Assembly: GCA_017550685.1 (NCBI GenBank)
Contig: JAFZOJ010000084.1
Span: forward strand, 1 to 61,340
Length of the DNA stretch: 61,340 nt
Source: Treponema sp.
GTDB taxonomy: Bacteria; Spirochaetota; Spirochaetia; Treponematales; Treponemataceae
Direction of reading: 5' to 3'
Positions 34,759 through 43,473 of the stretch are shown here, in pieces (within the stretch, counting starts at the first letter, position 1; every line of letters begins with the position of its first letter). The position numbers and the translations under genes are program-made. The notes under the pieces are model-generated. The model was given only the letters and a program-made list of their open reading frames with translations, was not told the origin of the DNA and made no database searches.

Positions 34759-35748
34759 ATGGCTGATAAAAAATTCACAGTTTTGGATTTGCTCGACCTG
34801 GAGCTTTCGGGCCACGATGCATTGCAGCTCAAATGCATTGCCGGCCGAAGGGGTCTTCCACGGGCAATTACAAACCCTGAAATAAACCGCCCGGGACTTG
34901 CGCTCTCGGGTTTTTTTGAAAACTTTGCCTGTGACCGTGTTCAGCTTTTTGGTCGCGGCGAAACTGCCTACCTTTACAAACTTCATAAAGAAAAAAATAC
35001 CGAAACACTTAAAAAATTCTTTGAACCTGGCGTACCATGCTGCGTTTTTACCTATAACAGCGAACCTACCGAAGAATTCCGCCAGCTTGCCGAAGAATAC
35101 TGCTGTCCGGTACTTCAGACAGACCTTGCTTCCACAGAATTCAGCACACGTCTTACCCGTGTTTTTTCAAATATATTTGCACCCCACAAAACCTTTCATG
35201 GTGTACTTGTAGAAGTTTACGGTATTGGTATTCTTCTTTCGGGACATTCGGGTGTAGGTAAAAGTGAAACAGCCCTTGAACTTGTAGAACGCGGCCATCG
35301 TCTTGTTGCCGATGACATTATCGAAATACGCTGTGTAAACGGAAATACTATTCTTGGTCGTGGAGCCAATACAACAATAAGCCACCATATGGAAATCCGT
35401 GGTCTTGGTATCATCAATATTTCCCAGCTTTATGGTGTTGGTGCCATCCGTAACCAGAAGGAAGTTCAGCTCATCGTTCAGCTGGAAGACTGGGATTCAA
35501 GCAAGGCATACGACCGTCTTGGAACCGAGCAGGCATATCAGGAGCTTTTGGGTGTAAAAATCCCTGTAATTGAAATTCCTGTACGCCCTGGTCGAAACCT
35601 CCCTATCATCATAGAGGCAGCCGCTATGAATGAACGTCTTAAGGATATGGGATATAATGCTGCCAAAGACTTTAATCAGAATGTACTTAAATGGATTGAG
35701 ACCGGAGATGCAAAGAATGCATATTATGGTCATGATAATTCATACTAA
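34759..35748 (+). CDS. hprK: HPr kinase/phosphorylase
   Basis: A 329-residue bifunctional enzyme that phosphorylates and dephosphorylates HPr on serine, linking carbon status to regulation. The N-terminal receptor-like domain is followed by Walker A GHSGVGKS (residues 162-169), ADDIIEI, and the HPrK signature MEIRGLGIINISQLYGVGA. The catalytic His lies near 143 (APHKTFHG). The substrate gene ptsH follows 36 bases on. Confidence 0.95.
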   Translation: MADKKFTVLDLLDLELSGHDALQLKCIAGRRGLPRAITNPEINRPGLALSGFFENFACDRVQLFGRGETAYLYKLHKEKNTETLKKFFEPGVPCCVFTYNSEPTEEFRQLAEEYCCPVLQTDLASTEFSTRLTRVFSNIFAPHKTFHGVLVEVYGIGILLSGHSGVGKSETALELVERGHRLVADDIIEIRCVNGNTILGRGANTTISHHMEIRGLGIINISQLYGVGAIRNQKEVQLIVQLEDWDSSKAYDRLGTEQAYQELLGVKIPVIEIPVRPGRNLPIIIEAAAMNERLKDMGYNAAKDFNQNVLKWIETGDAKNAYYGHDNSY

Positions 35749-35784
35749 AAATATAAGGCAGAAAACTGTCAAGGAAATGTTATT

Positions 35785-36051
35785 ATGATTGAAAAAATTC
35801 TTACTGTGCAGAACCGTGCGGGTATTCATGCCAGACCGGCAGCTATTATTGCCCAGACCGCCAACAAATTTGAAGCAGAAATCACACTTTCACGCGACGA
35901 TACAACAGTAAATGCAAAATCAATTATGGGTGTTATTGCTATGGGAGCCGGTTACAATACTCAGATGACTATGAACGTAGAAGGACCCGATGAATCAGAA
36001 GCAGCTGCCACAATAGAAGCTCTGTTTGATTCAAAATTCGAAGAAGAATAA
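35785..36051 (+). CDS. ptsH: phosphocarrier protein HPr
   Basis: An 88-residue protein. The phosphocarrier His15 lies in GIHARPA and the regulatory Ser46 in NAKSIMGV, both in the expected positions, so it can be a substrate of HprK next door. No PTS enzyme I or permease genes are adjacent; as in other spirochaetes it may act in regulation more than in sugar uptake. Confidence 0.95.
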   Translation: MIEKILTVQNRAGIHARPAAIIAQTANKFEAEITLSRDDTTVNAKSIMGVIAMGAGYNTQMTMNVEGPDESEAAATIEALFDSKFEEE

Positions 36052-36084
36052 TAAGATTTCCAATATTTTAGAATAAATTAAAAA

Positions 36085-37113
36085 ATGGCACCGGTTTATT
36101 TATATACAGGACCCGAATTTGGACAGCGTGACGAAGCAGTTGATGCGGTAAAAAAAGCCCTTGCAAAAAAATTCGGCGAATATGATGAACATGTATACTA
36201 TCTCAACGAAACTTCCATAGGACAGGCCCTTTCTGTACTGGATAACGGAAACCTTTTTGCTTCTGCAAACTGTGTTATCTGCAAGAATGCCGAGCTCCTT
36301 AAAAAGAAAGATGAAATTCAGCTTGTAGAAGACTGGTGCAACTCTGCCGCAGATTCAGGAGAAGATTCTTCTGTACTCATTTTTGTTTCTGATGAAATTT
36401 CTGTAGATTCCAAACTGGACAAGCTGGTGCCGGCTTCTAACAAAAAGAAATTTTACGAAATGTTTGATAACCAGAAGATTCCATGGCTTACCGATTACTT
36501 CCGCAAAAACGGCTATGGATTGAGCCCTGATGCGGCTCAGATGATTCTGGACATGGTAGACAACAATACGCTTGCCCTTAAGAATGAATGCTCCAGATTT
36601 TTTATGTGCCTGGAAAAAGGCAAGCTTGTAACAGAAGAAGACGTAGATTCATTCCTTACACATAACCGCGAAGAAAATGCTTTCTCTCTTTTTAAGCAGA
36701 TGATTGCTTCGGCTGGAAATTCTGACAAAGGTCTGGAAGATTCTCTTGATGTATTGCAGGGTATAAGGCTTTCCAAAGACAGCTCTTATGTTCCTATGAT
36801 TGCAGGACTTGCTTCCTGCTTTAGAAGACTTGTTTTGTGGCACAGACTGCAGGACGAAAGCAACGGTGGTTACGGCGCAACAGAATCTACCCTCAAATCA
36901 AACGGTTTTGCAAGCAGCCTCATTCAAAATCAGTATAGAAAAGCCGCAAAGGTGTGGACAAAAGGACAGGCAACAGCAATCCTTGCCATTCTTTCTTCCA
37001 CAGACATACAGCTGCGTTCAACAGGCACAGCCATGGAAGATATCCTTTTGCAGAAAATGCTTTATGAAATTATCGTAAAAAAGGGCGCCACAACGGCAAC
37101 AGCAGAGTACTAA
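36085..37113 (+). CDS. holA: DNA polymerase III delta subunit
   Basis: A 342-residue clamp-loader delta subunit that opens the beta clamp. The N-terminal half has the AAA+-like beta-alpha pattern (PVYLYTGPEFGQRDEAV), the sensor-like DNGNLFASANCVIC region and VLIFVSDEI; helical domains follow, with LKNECSRFFMCL and the C-terminal collar domain. No Walker site is expected. It runs directly into the convergent PC4-like gene (four-base overlap). Confidence 0.85.
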   Translation: MAPVYLYTGPEFGQRDEAVDAVKKALAKKFGEYDEHVYYLNETSIGQALSVLDNGNLFASANCVICKNAELLKKKDEIQLVEDWCNSAADSGEDSSVLIFVSDEISVDSKLDKLVPASNKKKFYEMFDNQKIPWLTDYFRKNGYGLSPDAAQMILDMVDNNTLALKNECSRFFMCLEKGKLVTEEDVDSFLTHNREENAFSLFKQMIASAGNSDKGLEDSLDVLQGIRLSKDSSYVPMIAGLASCFRRLVLWHRLQDESNGGYGATESTLKSNGFASSLIQNQYRKAAKVWTKGQATAILAILSSTDIQLRSTGTAMEDILLQKMLYEIIVKKGATTATAEY

Positions 37114-37328
37114 ATTTTTTCCAATACCCCTTTAAGTGCAATCAGTTCTTCTTTGGTCAAAGTAATTCCCTTTCCCATTTTCTGATGATCCGGAGACCAG
37201 CTGCGCAGATCATATTTTGCAGGCCTTCCACCCCAGGAAACGAGGTTCAGTTCAAGATTCCAGCCGCCTTTTCCTTCGGCAACAGTTCCAACGCTTTCTA
37301 CAATTTCAAATGAAAAATCATCAGCCAT
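37110..37328 (-). CDS. PC4/YdbC-family single-strand DNA-binding protein
   Basis: A 72-residue protein. SFEIVESVGTVAEGKGGWNL, ELNLVSWGGRPAKYDLRSWS and HQKMGKGITLTKEEL match the YdbC family, which has the PC4 fold and binds single-stranded DNA. GGAGG lies upstream of the ATG at 37328, so the longer frame (37355) is not used. Its end overlaps the convergent holA stop. Confidence 0.85.
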   Translation of the reverse strand: MADDFSFEIVESVGTVAEGKGGWNLELNLVSWGGRPAKYDLRSWSPDHQKMGKGITLTKEELIALKGVLEKI

Positions 37329-37472
37329 AAAAGCCTCCTGTCTATATTTTACCATGTTTTTCTATATAATGGGATTTTTTTGCAGAAATTTACCCTTTTT
37401 ACCGATAATAAAGTTGTAAGAAAGTATTTTATGGGTTAAAATAAATTAATTCTTTAAAATGTGAGGATTATT

Positions 37473-38456
37473 ATGAAAAAATTAGCATTTTTTGCTCTTT
37501 CTGTTTTCTTAATCCTGTCTTTGATTTCCTGTGGTTCTAAAAAACCAGCAGAAGATACTACAGAGCCAACACCTCCTGTAGAAGAGACAGTAGAGGAGAC
37601 AATTGAAGACACAGCTTCCGGAACAAACAATGAACTTGCTTTGGCCAGTATGAATGCTGCACGTCAAGCTGCCATAGATTCTGGAGCACAGAATTATTCT
37701 GGTTTTGATGCTCTTGAAGATGAGTATGCACGTCTGCAGGAACGCGCTGCAAACGGTGAAGATGTAGCCGATGAATGTGCAGAGCTTGCCAAGAAATATG
37801 AGGCTCTTGCTGCTTATGTAAAAGCTTATGAGCTCAAAGCTAGAATTGACGGATACGATGTTCCGCCACTTGCAAAAGCCGTTTATAACCAGGGTTCAGA
37901 TGACCTTGCTGCTTACGAAGAACTGGCTGCAAATCCAGATTCAAAGGCAGATGACATGCTCGCAAAGGCAACCGGTGCTTATGCAAGCTTTAAGTCTGTA
38001 TTTGCCGCACTTGCAAAAGAACTTGCCAAGGACGCCCGCAACGACGCACTTGCTGCCAAGAAAGATGCAGACTCTGTAAAAGCCGCAGTTTCTCAGAAAA
38101 GAGAATATAACCGCGCTGCAGAACTTTTCAAGAAGGGTGACTCAAGCTACTCAATGTCTGGTTTTGAAGCCGCATTTGATTACTATGATCAGGCAGAAGA
38201 TATTTTCAGTGCACTGTACGCAGATATTTCTGAAAAACGTGCTGCTGCCCTTGCCGCTATTGAAGCTGCAAAGAAGAGTGTAGAAGAAAGTGCTTCGGTT
38301 GCAGAAGAAGCAGACCGCGAAGCTCCACTTTCCGGCAACGTAGATGGTATCGAAGACGAAGATGCAGTTCTTCTTGATGAAGACAATTATGCAGATCCGG
38401 AAGACGCCGAGGTTTATCTTGACGAAGACATCTCTATCGGAGGTGATGACAAATGA
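37473..38456 (+). CDS. lipoprotein with alanine/aspartate-rich helical repeats
   Basis: A 327-residue lipoprotein with signal peptide KKLAFFALSVFLILSLIS and lipobox Cys20 (LISC). The body is rich in Ala, Asp and Glu with long helices and TPR-like segments (AAELFKKGDSSYSMSGFEAAFDYYDQA begins the clearest repeat), and the C-terminus is acidic. The start at 37473 (MKKLAFF) has GAGGA upstream. It overlaps the next gene (ATGA, 38453-38456), so the two are co-expressed. The pair recalls the tmpA/tmpB arrangement in Treponema, a tentative comparison only. Confidence 0.72.
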   Translation: MKKLAFFALSVFLILSLISCGSKKPAEDTTEPTPPVEETVEETIEDTASGTNNELALASMNAARQAAIDSGAQNYSGFDALEDEYARLQERAANGEDVADECAELAKKYEALAAYVKAYELKARIDGYDVPPLAKAVYNQGSDDLAAYEELAANPDSKADDMLAKATGAYASFKSVFAALAKELAKDARNDALAAKKDADSVKAAVSQKREYNRAAELFKKGDSSYSMSGFEAAFDYYDQAEDIFSALYADISEKRAAALAAIEAAKKSVEESASVAEEADREAPLSGNVDGIEDEDAVLLDEDNYADPEDAEVYLDEDISIGGDDK

Positions 38457-39142
38457 AAAAGTTAATTACAGTATTGATGGCCGTAATTCTGGCCGCCAGT
38501 GTTTTTGCTGCAAGCTACAAGAACAATACATATCAGAAGCTCGCAGATGAATACACAAAGAAAGCTGAAAAAGCAATGGATGCCGGTGAATATGACGATG
38601 CAATTGCCTATTCACAGGAAGCACAGAAAAATGCTGAACTTTCAAAGGCATTTATAGCAAGAATGCTCGCTATGGGCGAAGCAGAAGATAATATCAAGCT
38701 TGCAAAGAACAGAATTGCATGGGCAGAAAAAATTGATGCTCCAAACACTTTCCCAATGGCTTATACTGCCGCTAAGGAAAACCTTGGTTATGCAGAAAGC
38801 TCTTTCGAAGCAGAAGACTGGGTAAAGGCTAATGAATTTGCAAAGCTTTCACTTGCAGCTCTAGAAGGTGTTGCCGAAGTAACTCCTCTTCCTGCAGAAT
38901 ACATTGTTCGCCCTTGGGCAGAAACAAAAGACTGTTACTGGAATATTTCTGGTCGTCCTTATGTTTACAACAACCCGTTGCTCTGGGAAAACCTGTATCA
39001 GGCAAACAAATCAAAGATGCCTAAGCCGGAAGATCCAAACCTTATTCACCCTGGTATGAGAATGACAATTCCAAGCCTTACAGGTGAATACCGCAGCGGT
39101 ACATACGATCCTAAGAAGGAATACGATACTTACGGTAAATAA
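38453..39142 (+). CDS. exported protein with a LysM-like C-terminal domain
   Basis: A 229-residue periplasmic or surface protein. A signal peptide ends near AFAASY (residues 19-22). A helical TPR-like region follows (YQKLADEYTKKAEKAMDAGE, YDDAIAYSQEAQKNAEL). The last 80 residues (EYIVRPWAETKDCYWNISGR, LLWENLYQANKSKM, HPGMRMTIP) resemble a LysM domain, which usually binds peptidoglycan. It overlaps the lipoprotein stop and is followed by a terminator. The two may form a cell-envelope complex. Confidence 0.72.
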   Translation: MKKLITVLMAVILAASVFAASYKNNTYQKLADEYTKKAEKAMDAGEYDDAIAYSQEAQKNAELSKAFIARMLAMGEAEDNIKLAKNRIAWAEKIDAPNTFPMAYTAAKENLGYAESSFEAEDWVKANEFAKLSLAALEGVAEVTPLPAEYIVRPWAETKDCYWNISGRPYVYNNPLLWENLYQANKSKMPKPEDPNLIHPGMRMTIPSLTGEYRSGTYDPKKEYDTYGK

Positions 39143-39708
39143 TTTAAATAAAACATCATTGCCGTAGACATTAAGGCATGGGGAAATTGTTCAGTCCCCA
39201 TGTCTTTTTTTATTTGACTCACCGGAACCTTAATCACATTTACAAATTCATCATTATCAAGAGACTGCTTTTGGGTACATTCCAGGTCCTGGGCCAGAAA
39301 AATATGTACATGGTTGGAAAAAAGGGCGGGATTTGGGTTTACCTGACCAAGCTTTGTAAGGCGGCCGGCGGTACAGCCTGTTTCTTCAAGAAGTTCTCTT
39401 CTTGCGGCTGCTTCGGGTTCTTCGCCTTTATCTATTACACCACCGGGAAACTCTACACTCAGGCATTTTGAACCATGCCTCCACTGCTTAACCATGTAAA
39501 ATTCCTTAGGTTTACCATCAATTTCGGGAATTACGATAACCCAGTCGGGTGCGTCCAGAACAATATATTCACCGCTTACCGTGCGTTCGCCATCACAGCA
39601 GGTATTTAAACTGCTTGTAACATCAAAAACAATGGTTTTAAGTAAAGATTTTTTGGGCCCGCAGGTCCACTTAAGTTTTTCGTCTTCATCTGTAAAATAA
39701 TTTGACAT
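39130..39708 (-). CDS. NUDIX hydrolase (ADP-ribose pyrophosphatase-like)
   Basis: A 192-residue NUDIX enzyme. The Nudix box is GGVIDKGEEPEAAARRELLE followed by ETG, with all catalytic glutamates kept. The preceding WRHGSKCLSVEFPGG and the length suggest an ADP-ribose or similar nucleotide-sugar pyrophosphatase. The 3' end overlaps the convergent LysM-like gene by 13 bases, and the terminator at 39177-39212 lies within this gene. Confidence 0.87.
   Translation of the reverse strand: MSNYFTDEDEKLKWTCGPKKSLLKTIVFDVTSSLNTCCDGERTVSGEYIVLDAPDWVIVIPEIDGKPKEFYMVKQWRHGSKCLSVEFPGGVIDKGEEPEAAARRELLEETGCTAGRLTKLGQVNPNPALFSNHVHIFLAQDLECTQKQSLDNDEFVNVIKVPVSQIKKDMGTEQFPHALMSTAMMFYLNYLP
39177..39212 (+). 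terminator. Rho-independent terminator of the lipoprotein / LysM operon
   Basis: CATGGGGA (39177-39184) pairs with TCCCCATG (39195-39202), followed by TCTTTTTTT. It lies inside the 3' end of the convergent NUDIX gene. Confidence 0.75.
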
Positions 39709-39721
39709 ATTCTTTTCCCAT

Positions 39722-39746
39722 GGTCCCTGAGCCTGTCGAAGGGTCC
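39722..39746. repeat. dispersed palindromic repeat, family B
   Basis: GGTCCCTGAGCCTGTCGAAG followed by GGTCC, in the gap between the NUDIX and cytidylate-kinase-like genes. Confidence 0.85.
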
Positions 39747-39803
39747 TATAATAAAAATTGACTTATTTAGAATCTAGCCTTATCATAATAAAAGGAGGCA
39801 CAT

Positions 39804-40625
39804 ATGGCAATAATTACACTCGCACGACAGGTAGCCGCAAAAGGCGATGAAGTAGCTCAGGATCTGGCTGCTAAACTCAACTATAAATTCATTACCCGCA
39901 AGCAGATAGAAGAAAGAATTATTGAACTTGGGTTCCCGCAGTCAAAAATGCCTAAATATGACGAACGCAAGCCTGGTTTTTTTGCTTCCATGGCCAAAGA
40001 CCGTGACGCCTACCAGAATCTTTCGCAATATGCCATGCTCGAAGCAGCCTCCAAAGGAAATATCATCATCATAGGCCGCGGAGCCTTTGCCTTGTTCCGT
40101 GAAATTCCAAACCATATATCTGTACGCCTGATTGCAAGCGAAAAAGTAAGGGTTGCCCGCCTTATGCAGGAATTTGACTGGACTGAAAAGCAGGCACGCC
40201 AGCATATTCAGGAAAGTGACGCCAACCGCAACGGTTTTCATAAGAATTTTTACAATATTGATATAGAAGACCCGTCAAATTTCCATATGCTTTTAAATAC
40301 AGGTACTGTTGCCATTAATGACTGTGCCAATATAATTGCAGATTTTACACGTGCGCATATTACACCGACCAAAGAAACCGAAGGTACCAAGCTCATAGAA
40401 GAAATGGTAAAGGCTCAGGAAACCGTAAACAAGCTTATTTTTGAATATAACATTAAGATTGATTTCCTGCATGCTTCTATCGAAGACGGAGTTTTTGTGC
40501 TTTATGGTGTTACCGATGCCCCGGGCCTTATAGAACAGGCTCTGGAAATTGTACGCAGGGAGCTGCCGCAATATGAGGCACGTTCTGCAGTAAGCATTGT
40601 GCACGACTTTAAGCAGTATCAGTAA
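39804..40625 (+). CDS. cytidylate kinase-like family protein
   Basis: A 273-residue protein. The N-terminal 190 residues belong to the cytidylate-kinase-like (AAK6) family: it starts IITLARQVAAKGDEVAQDLA in place of a classical P-loop, then IIIIGRGAFALF and VRLIASEKVRVARLM. The last 75 residues form an extra domain (VNKLIFEYNIKIDFLHASIE, VFVLYGVTDAPGLIEQALE) that resembles a BON-like or regulatory fold. AGGAGG precedes the ATG. The substrate is unknown; this group is common in spirochaetes and Firmicutes. Confidence 0.75.
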   Translation: MAIITLARQVAAKGDEVAQDLAAKLNYKFITRKQIEERIIELGFPQSKMPKYDERKPGFFASMAKDRDAYQNLSQYAMLEAASKGNIIIIGRGAFALFREIPNHISVRLIASEKVRVARLMQEFDWTEKQARQHIQESDANRNGFHKNFYNIDIEDPSNFHMLLNTGTVAINDCANIIADFTRAHITPTKETEGTKLIEEMVKAQETVNKLIFEYNIKIDFLHASIEDGVFVLYGVTDAPGLIEQALEIVRRELPQYEARSAVSIVHDFKQYQ

Positions 40626-40630
40626 AACGG

Positions 40631-40657
40631 ATTGCCGGGTCAAGCCCGACAATGACA
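40631..40657. repeat. dispersed palindromic repeat, family A
   Basis: ATTGCCGGGTCAAGCCCGAC followed by AATGACA; the core CGGG..CCCG is an inverted pair. Lies just upstream of the pgsA promoter. Confidence 0.75.
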
Positions 40658-40665
40658 TAGTCTTG

Positions 40666-40694
40666 TTGACTTTTATACCTATAAAAGCGATAAT
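40666..40694 (+). promoter_or_regulatory. sigma-70-type promoter of pgsA, probably leaderless
   Basis: TTGACT (40666-40671), spacer of exactly 17 bases, then GATAAT (40689-40694), six bases before the ATG at 40701. No ribosome-binding site fits. Confidence 0.65.
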
Positions 40695-40700
40695 TTAATT

Positions 40701-41297
40701 ATGAAAACCTCAAATAAGTTTACTATAACTAGAATTATATTTGCACCTATATTTTTTATTTTATATTTTATTCCTATCTGGACAGGAGCTTTTACCAAGC
40801 TTTCTCTTTTGATAGCAATTCCACTTTTGTGTTTTGCAGAATTTACAGACTATCTGGACGGACACTACGCACGCAAGCACAACGAAGTAAGCGATTTTGG
40901 CAAGATTTTTGATCCTTTTGCCGATGTAATCCTTCATATGACAACATTTGCAAGTCTTATGTTCTCTACAGGCAGCCTTGGAGGTTATACTCCTGTTCTT
41001 GTTTTTATTCTGATTATGTACCGCGAAATGGGACAGACCTTCCTGCGCATGGTTGCAGCCAAAAAAGGAATTGCAATTGCAGCACGCAAAGGCGGTAAAA
41101 TCAAAACTGTAGTTTATATTTTTTCAGGCTTCTATGCACTTTTCCTGGAAGCGCTTGTTCGCCTTGATTGCGTACCAGAATGCTTTGGAACACTTAGAAT
41201 CATAGCAATCTGCCTTTTTGTTCTTTCACTTATTTTGAGCTACGTTTCATTTACAGATTATTTGATTCATTTTGGAAAAACTTTGAAGGAAAATTAA
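40701..41297 (+). CDS. pgsA: CDP-alcohol phosphatidyltransferase (phosphatidylglycerophosphate synthase-like)
   Basis: A 198-residue inner-membrane enzyme that joins a CDP-diacylglycerol to an alcohol, here most probably glycerol-3-phosphate. The CDP-alcohol signature DYLDGHYARKHNEVSDFGKI followed by FDPFAD holds all metal-binding Asp residues (DG-x2-AR-x8-9-G-x3-D-x3-D). Five or six transmembrane segments surround it. The next gene (nnr) starts 39 bases on and is separated by a repeat. Confidence 0.82.
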   Translation: MKTSNKFTITRIIFAPIFFILYFIPIWTGAFTKLSLLIAIPLLCFAEFTDYLDGHYARKHNEVSDFGKIFDPFADVILHMTTFASLMFSTGSLGGYTPVLVFILIMYREMGQTFLRMVAAKKGIAIAARKGGKIKTVVYIFSGFYALFLEALVRLDCVPECFGTLRIIAICLFVLSLILSYVSFTDYLIHFGKTLKEN

Positions 41298-41306
41298 TTC
41301 ATTTTT

Positions 41307-41333
41307 GGACCCTTCGACAGGCTCAGGGACCCC
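41307..41333. repeat. dispersed palindromic repeat, family B
   Basis: GGACCCTTCGACAGGCTCAG followed by GGACCCC. It ends only three bases before the nnr start codon and thus replaces any normal ribosome-binding site. Confidence 0.85.
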
Positions 41334-41336
41334 GCT

Positions 41337-42842
41337 ATGCAGAAAGTCTTTGACAATCCTTCGCAATTAGAAGCACTCGCAAAACAAAAGTTCGGCTTTC
41401 CTGATTTTATAATGATGGAAAATGCCGCACTTGCCTTAAAAAATCTTATACTTGAAAAAAAATCTGCCAACCAGACCAAATGCCTTATTCTTTGCGGTAA
41501 AGGCAACAATGGCGGTGACGGTTATGCTCTTGCAAGACTGATTAAGGGCGAACTCGGGCCCCTGATTTTTACTCTTGAAGCCCCGGTTGCAGCAGAAGCC
41601 AAAGCACAGCACACAATGTGTAAGAAAATGGGCATTCCTTTTATTACAAAAAAGGCCCTTCTGGAACTTTTAAATGAATACGAAAAACCACAGCCTTGCG
41701 GACTTATCATTGTAGACTGCCTTTATGGAACAGGTTTTAAAGGTCAGCTTGCTCCACAGGTACTTAAAATTATAGAAGCTGCAAACAAGGCCCAGGCGCT
41801 TAGAATTGCCTGCGATATTTCTTCCGCTCTTGCTTTTAATGCCAACTACACTCTTACAATGGGAGAACAAAAACTTGCCCTTTATAGCGACAAGGCCAAA
41901 GCCATGTCTGGTAATATAATTGTTGCTAACCTTGGTCTAGAACGTTCTCTTTTTGAAAACGTTATGCCTGCAGCACCACATATCCATCTTGTTGAGCCAC
42001 AAGACCTTAAGCTGCCACTACGCACAAATAAAGCCGCACATAAAGGAACTTTTGGTCATACAGCAGTCTTTGCAGGCGAAAAATCCGGGGCTGCTATAAT
42101 CAGCGCCACCGCAGCAATGAATTTTGGAAGCGGACTTACAAGTCTTATAGAACTTGAACATTCAAACCTTAAGCAGTTTAAAATTTCTCCGGAACTTATG
42201 ATAAGTACTACTATTCCGGCAAAAACAAGCTGTATTGTGTGTGGCCCTGGTCTGGACAAGAGCCTTACCGGTGCATTAGAACAGATTTCCACCTGGATTA
42301 AATCTTCTGCTAACAAAAATCCAGCCGTTGTTTTTGATGCCGGAGTCTTTGGAAATGAAAACTTTATCAACTTTTTGCAAAAATTCCAGGCAAAAGCAAA
42401 TGCCCGCATAGTTTTAACCCCTCACATTTTAGAATTTTACCGTTTTTGCAAAAGTCTTAAGATTTTCCCAAAACAAATGGCCCAGATTTCTGTAGAAACT
42501 TTGACAGAAGACCCACAAATTAAAATCCTTTTGGGGCAGAAAATAAACAGCCTCTTTCCAAATGCAACTCTTGTAATAAAAAGCGCAAATACCTTTATTG
42601 TAAGTGGTGGACAAATCTACATTATAAACAACGGTTGTCCTAGCCTTGCAAAGGGTGGCAGCGGAGACGTTCTTGCCGGAATGATTGCCGCACTGCTGGC
42701 CCAGGGCTACACCGCAAAGGATGCCGCTATAACCGGCTGCTACAGTCATGCTGCTGCGGCACAAAAAAAAGGCGCCAGCTCTTATAGTCTGACGCCCTTA
42801 AAGCTAATTAAAGCTCTGGATAATCTTACTTTTCATCCTTAG
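41337..42842 (+). CDS. nnr: bifunctional NAD(P)HX epimerase / dehydratase
   Basis: A 501-residue repair enzyme for damaged NAD(P)H. The N-terminal NnrE half (about 1-215) carries CGKGNNGGDGYALARLI and VDCLYGTGF; the C-terminal NnrD half (230-501) carries HKGTFGHTAVFAG, VCGPGLD, VLTPH and LAKGGSGDVLAGMIAALLAQ. Both halves are complete. The start codon follows a family B repeat by three bases and no Shine-Dalgarno remains, so its translation may be reduced or coupled in some other way. Confidence 0.9.
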   Translation: MQKVFDNPSQLEALAKQKFGFPDFIMMENAALALKNLILEKKSANQTKCLILCGKGNNGGDGYALARLIKGELGPLIFTLEAPVAAEAKAQHTMCKKMGIPFITKKALLELLNEYEKPQPCGLIIVDCLYGTGFKGQLAPQVLKIIEAANKAQALRIACDISSALAFNANYTLTMGEQKLALYSDKAKAMSGNIIVANLGLERSLFENVMPAAPHIHLVEPQDLKLPLRTNKAAHKGTFGHTAVFAGEKSGAAIISATAAMNFGSGLTSLIELEHSNLKQFKISPELMISTTIPAKTSCIVCGPGLDKSLTGALEQISTWIKSSANKNPAVVFDAGVFGNENFINFLQKFQAKANARIVLTPHILEFYRFCKSLKIFPKQMAQISVETLTEDPQIKILLGQKINSLFPNATLVIKSANTFIVSGGQIYIINNGCPSLAKGGSGDVLAGMIAALLAQGYTAKDAAITGCYSHAAAAQKKGASSYSLTPLKLIKALDNLTFHP

Positions 42843-43473
42843 TCTTAAACAAGCTTTCTGTTTCTCTTTCCTTTAACTGTGCTCTGTAAAGGTCAACATG
42901 TTCACCAACAAGGCGGTTGAGCTCTTCTTCGGCAAGGTCATATTCATCAGAAACAACCCAGTCATGGATAGTAAAATTATCACCGGTTACATAGTATGTA
43001 AAGGTTCCAAGATAAACTGCATTTACATCATCCGGAACTTCAACATAAAAATCAAATGGAAGATAGATTTTGGCCTTGTAGCTTCCATAAAAGTACATGC
43101 TCATATAGTTTGTATAAACAAGCTTGTTGCTGTTCTTAAGCTTTTTGAACTGTACAATAAAGAAATCTCCGATAGGATATTCTGTCTGATTGTCCTTAAG
43201 GAATTTTGACTGGTTAGCGCCAAGCTTATCTGCAGTATCTACACAATAAGGAACTATATATGTATCTTCCTTGCCTTCTGCGTCTTTATCAGAAATACCG
43301 CGTGTTTGTTTAATAAACTCACGGTTTTCGTCAAAAACAACTTTAACTCTTCCTACAACAATAATCTTGTTGTCATCTTCTTTAATTGTGCTTTTCTTTG
43401 GAGCTGCAAAAACACCACAAACTGTTGCAAACACTACCAGGAGTGCTGCTATTCTTTTAATACTCTGTCTCAT
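42826..43473 (-). CDS. exported protein of unknown function
   Basis: A 215-residue exported protein with a signal peptide (IAALLVVFATVCGVFAA, cleavage near residue 23). The mature part is beta-rich, with VYLGTFTYYVTGDNFTIHDW near the C-terminus, and resembles the upstream lipoprotein (VPDDVNAVYLG against VPDEPGIYYVG), so the two are probably distant paralogues. It starts within the stop of that gene (43470-43473) and forms the last gene of an envelope operon. Its 3' end overlaps the convergent nnr end by 17 bases. Confidence 0.65.
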   Translation of the reverse strand: MRQSIKRIAALLVVFATVCGVFAAPKKSTIKEDDNKIIVVGRVKVVFDENREFIKQTRGISDKDAEGKEDTYIVPYCVDTADKLGANQSKFLKDNQTEYPIGDFFIVQFKKLKNSNKLVYTNYMSMYFYGSYKAKIYLPFDFYVEVPDDVNAVYLGTFTYYVTGDNFTIHDWVVSDEYDLAEEELNRLVGEHVDLYRAQLKERETESLFKTKDEK

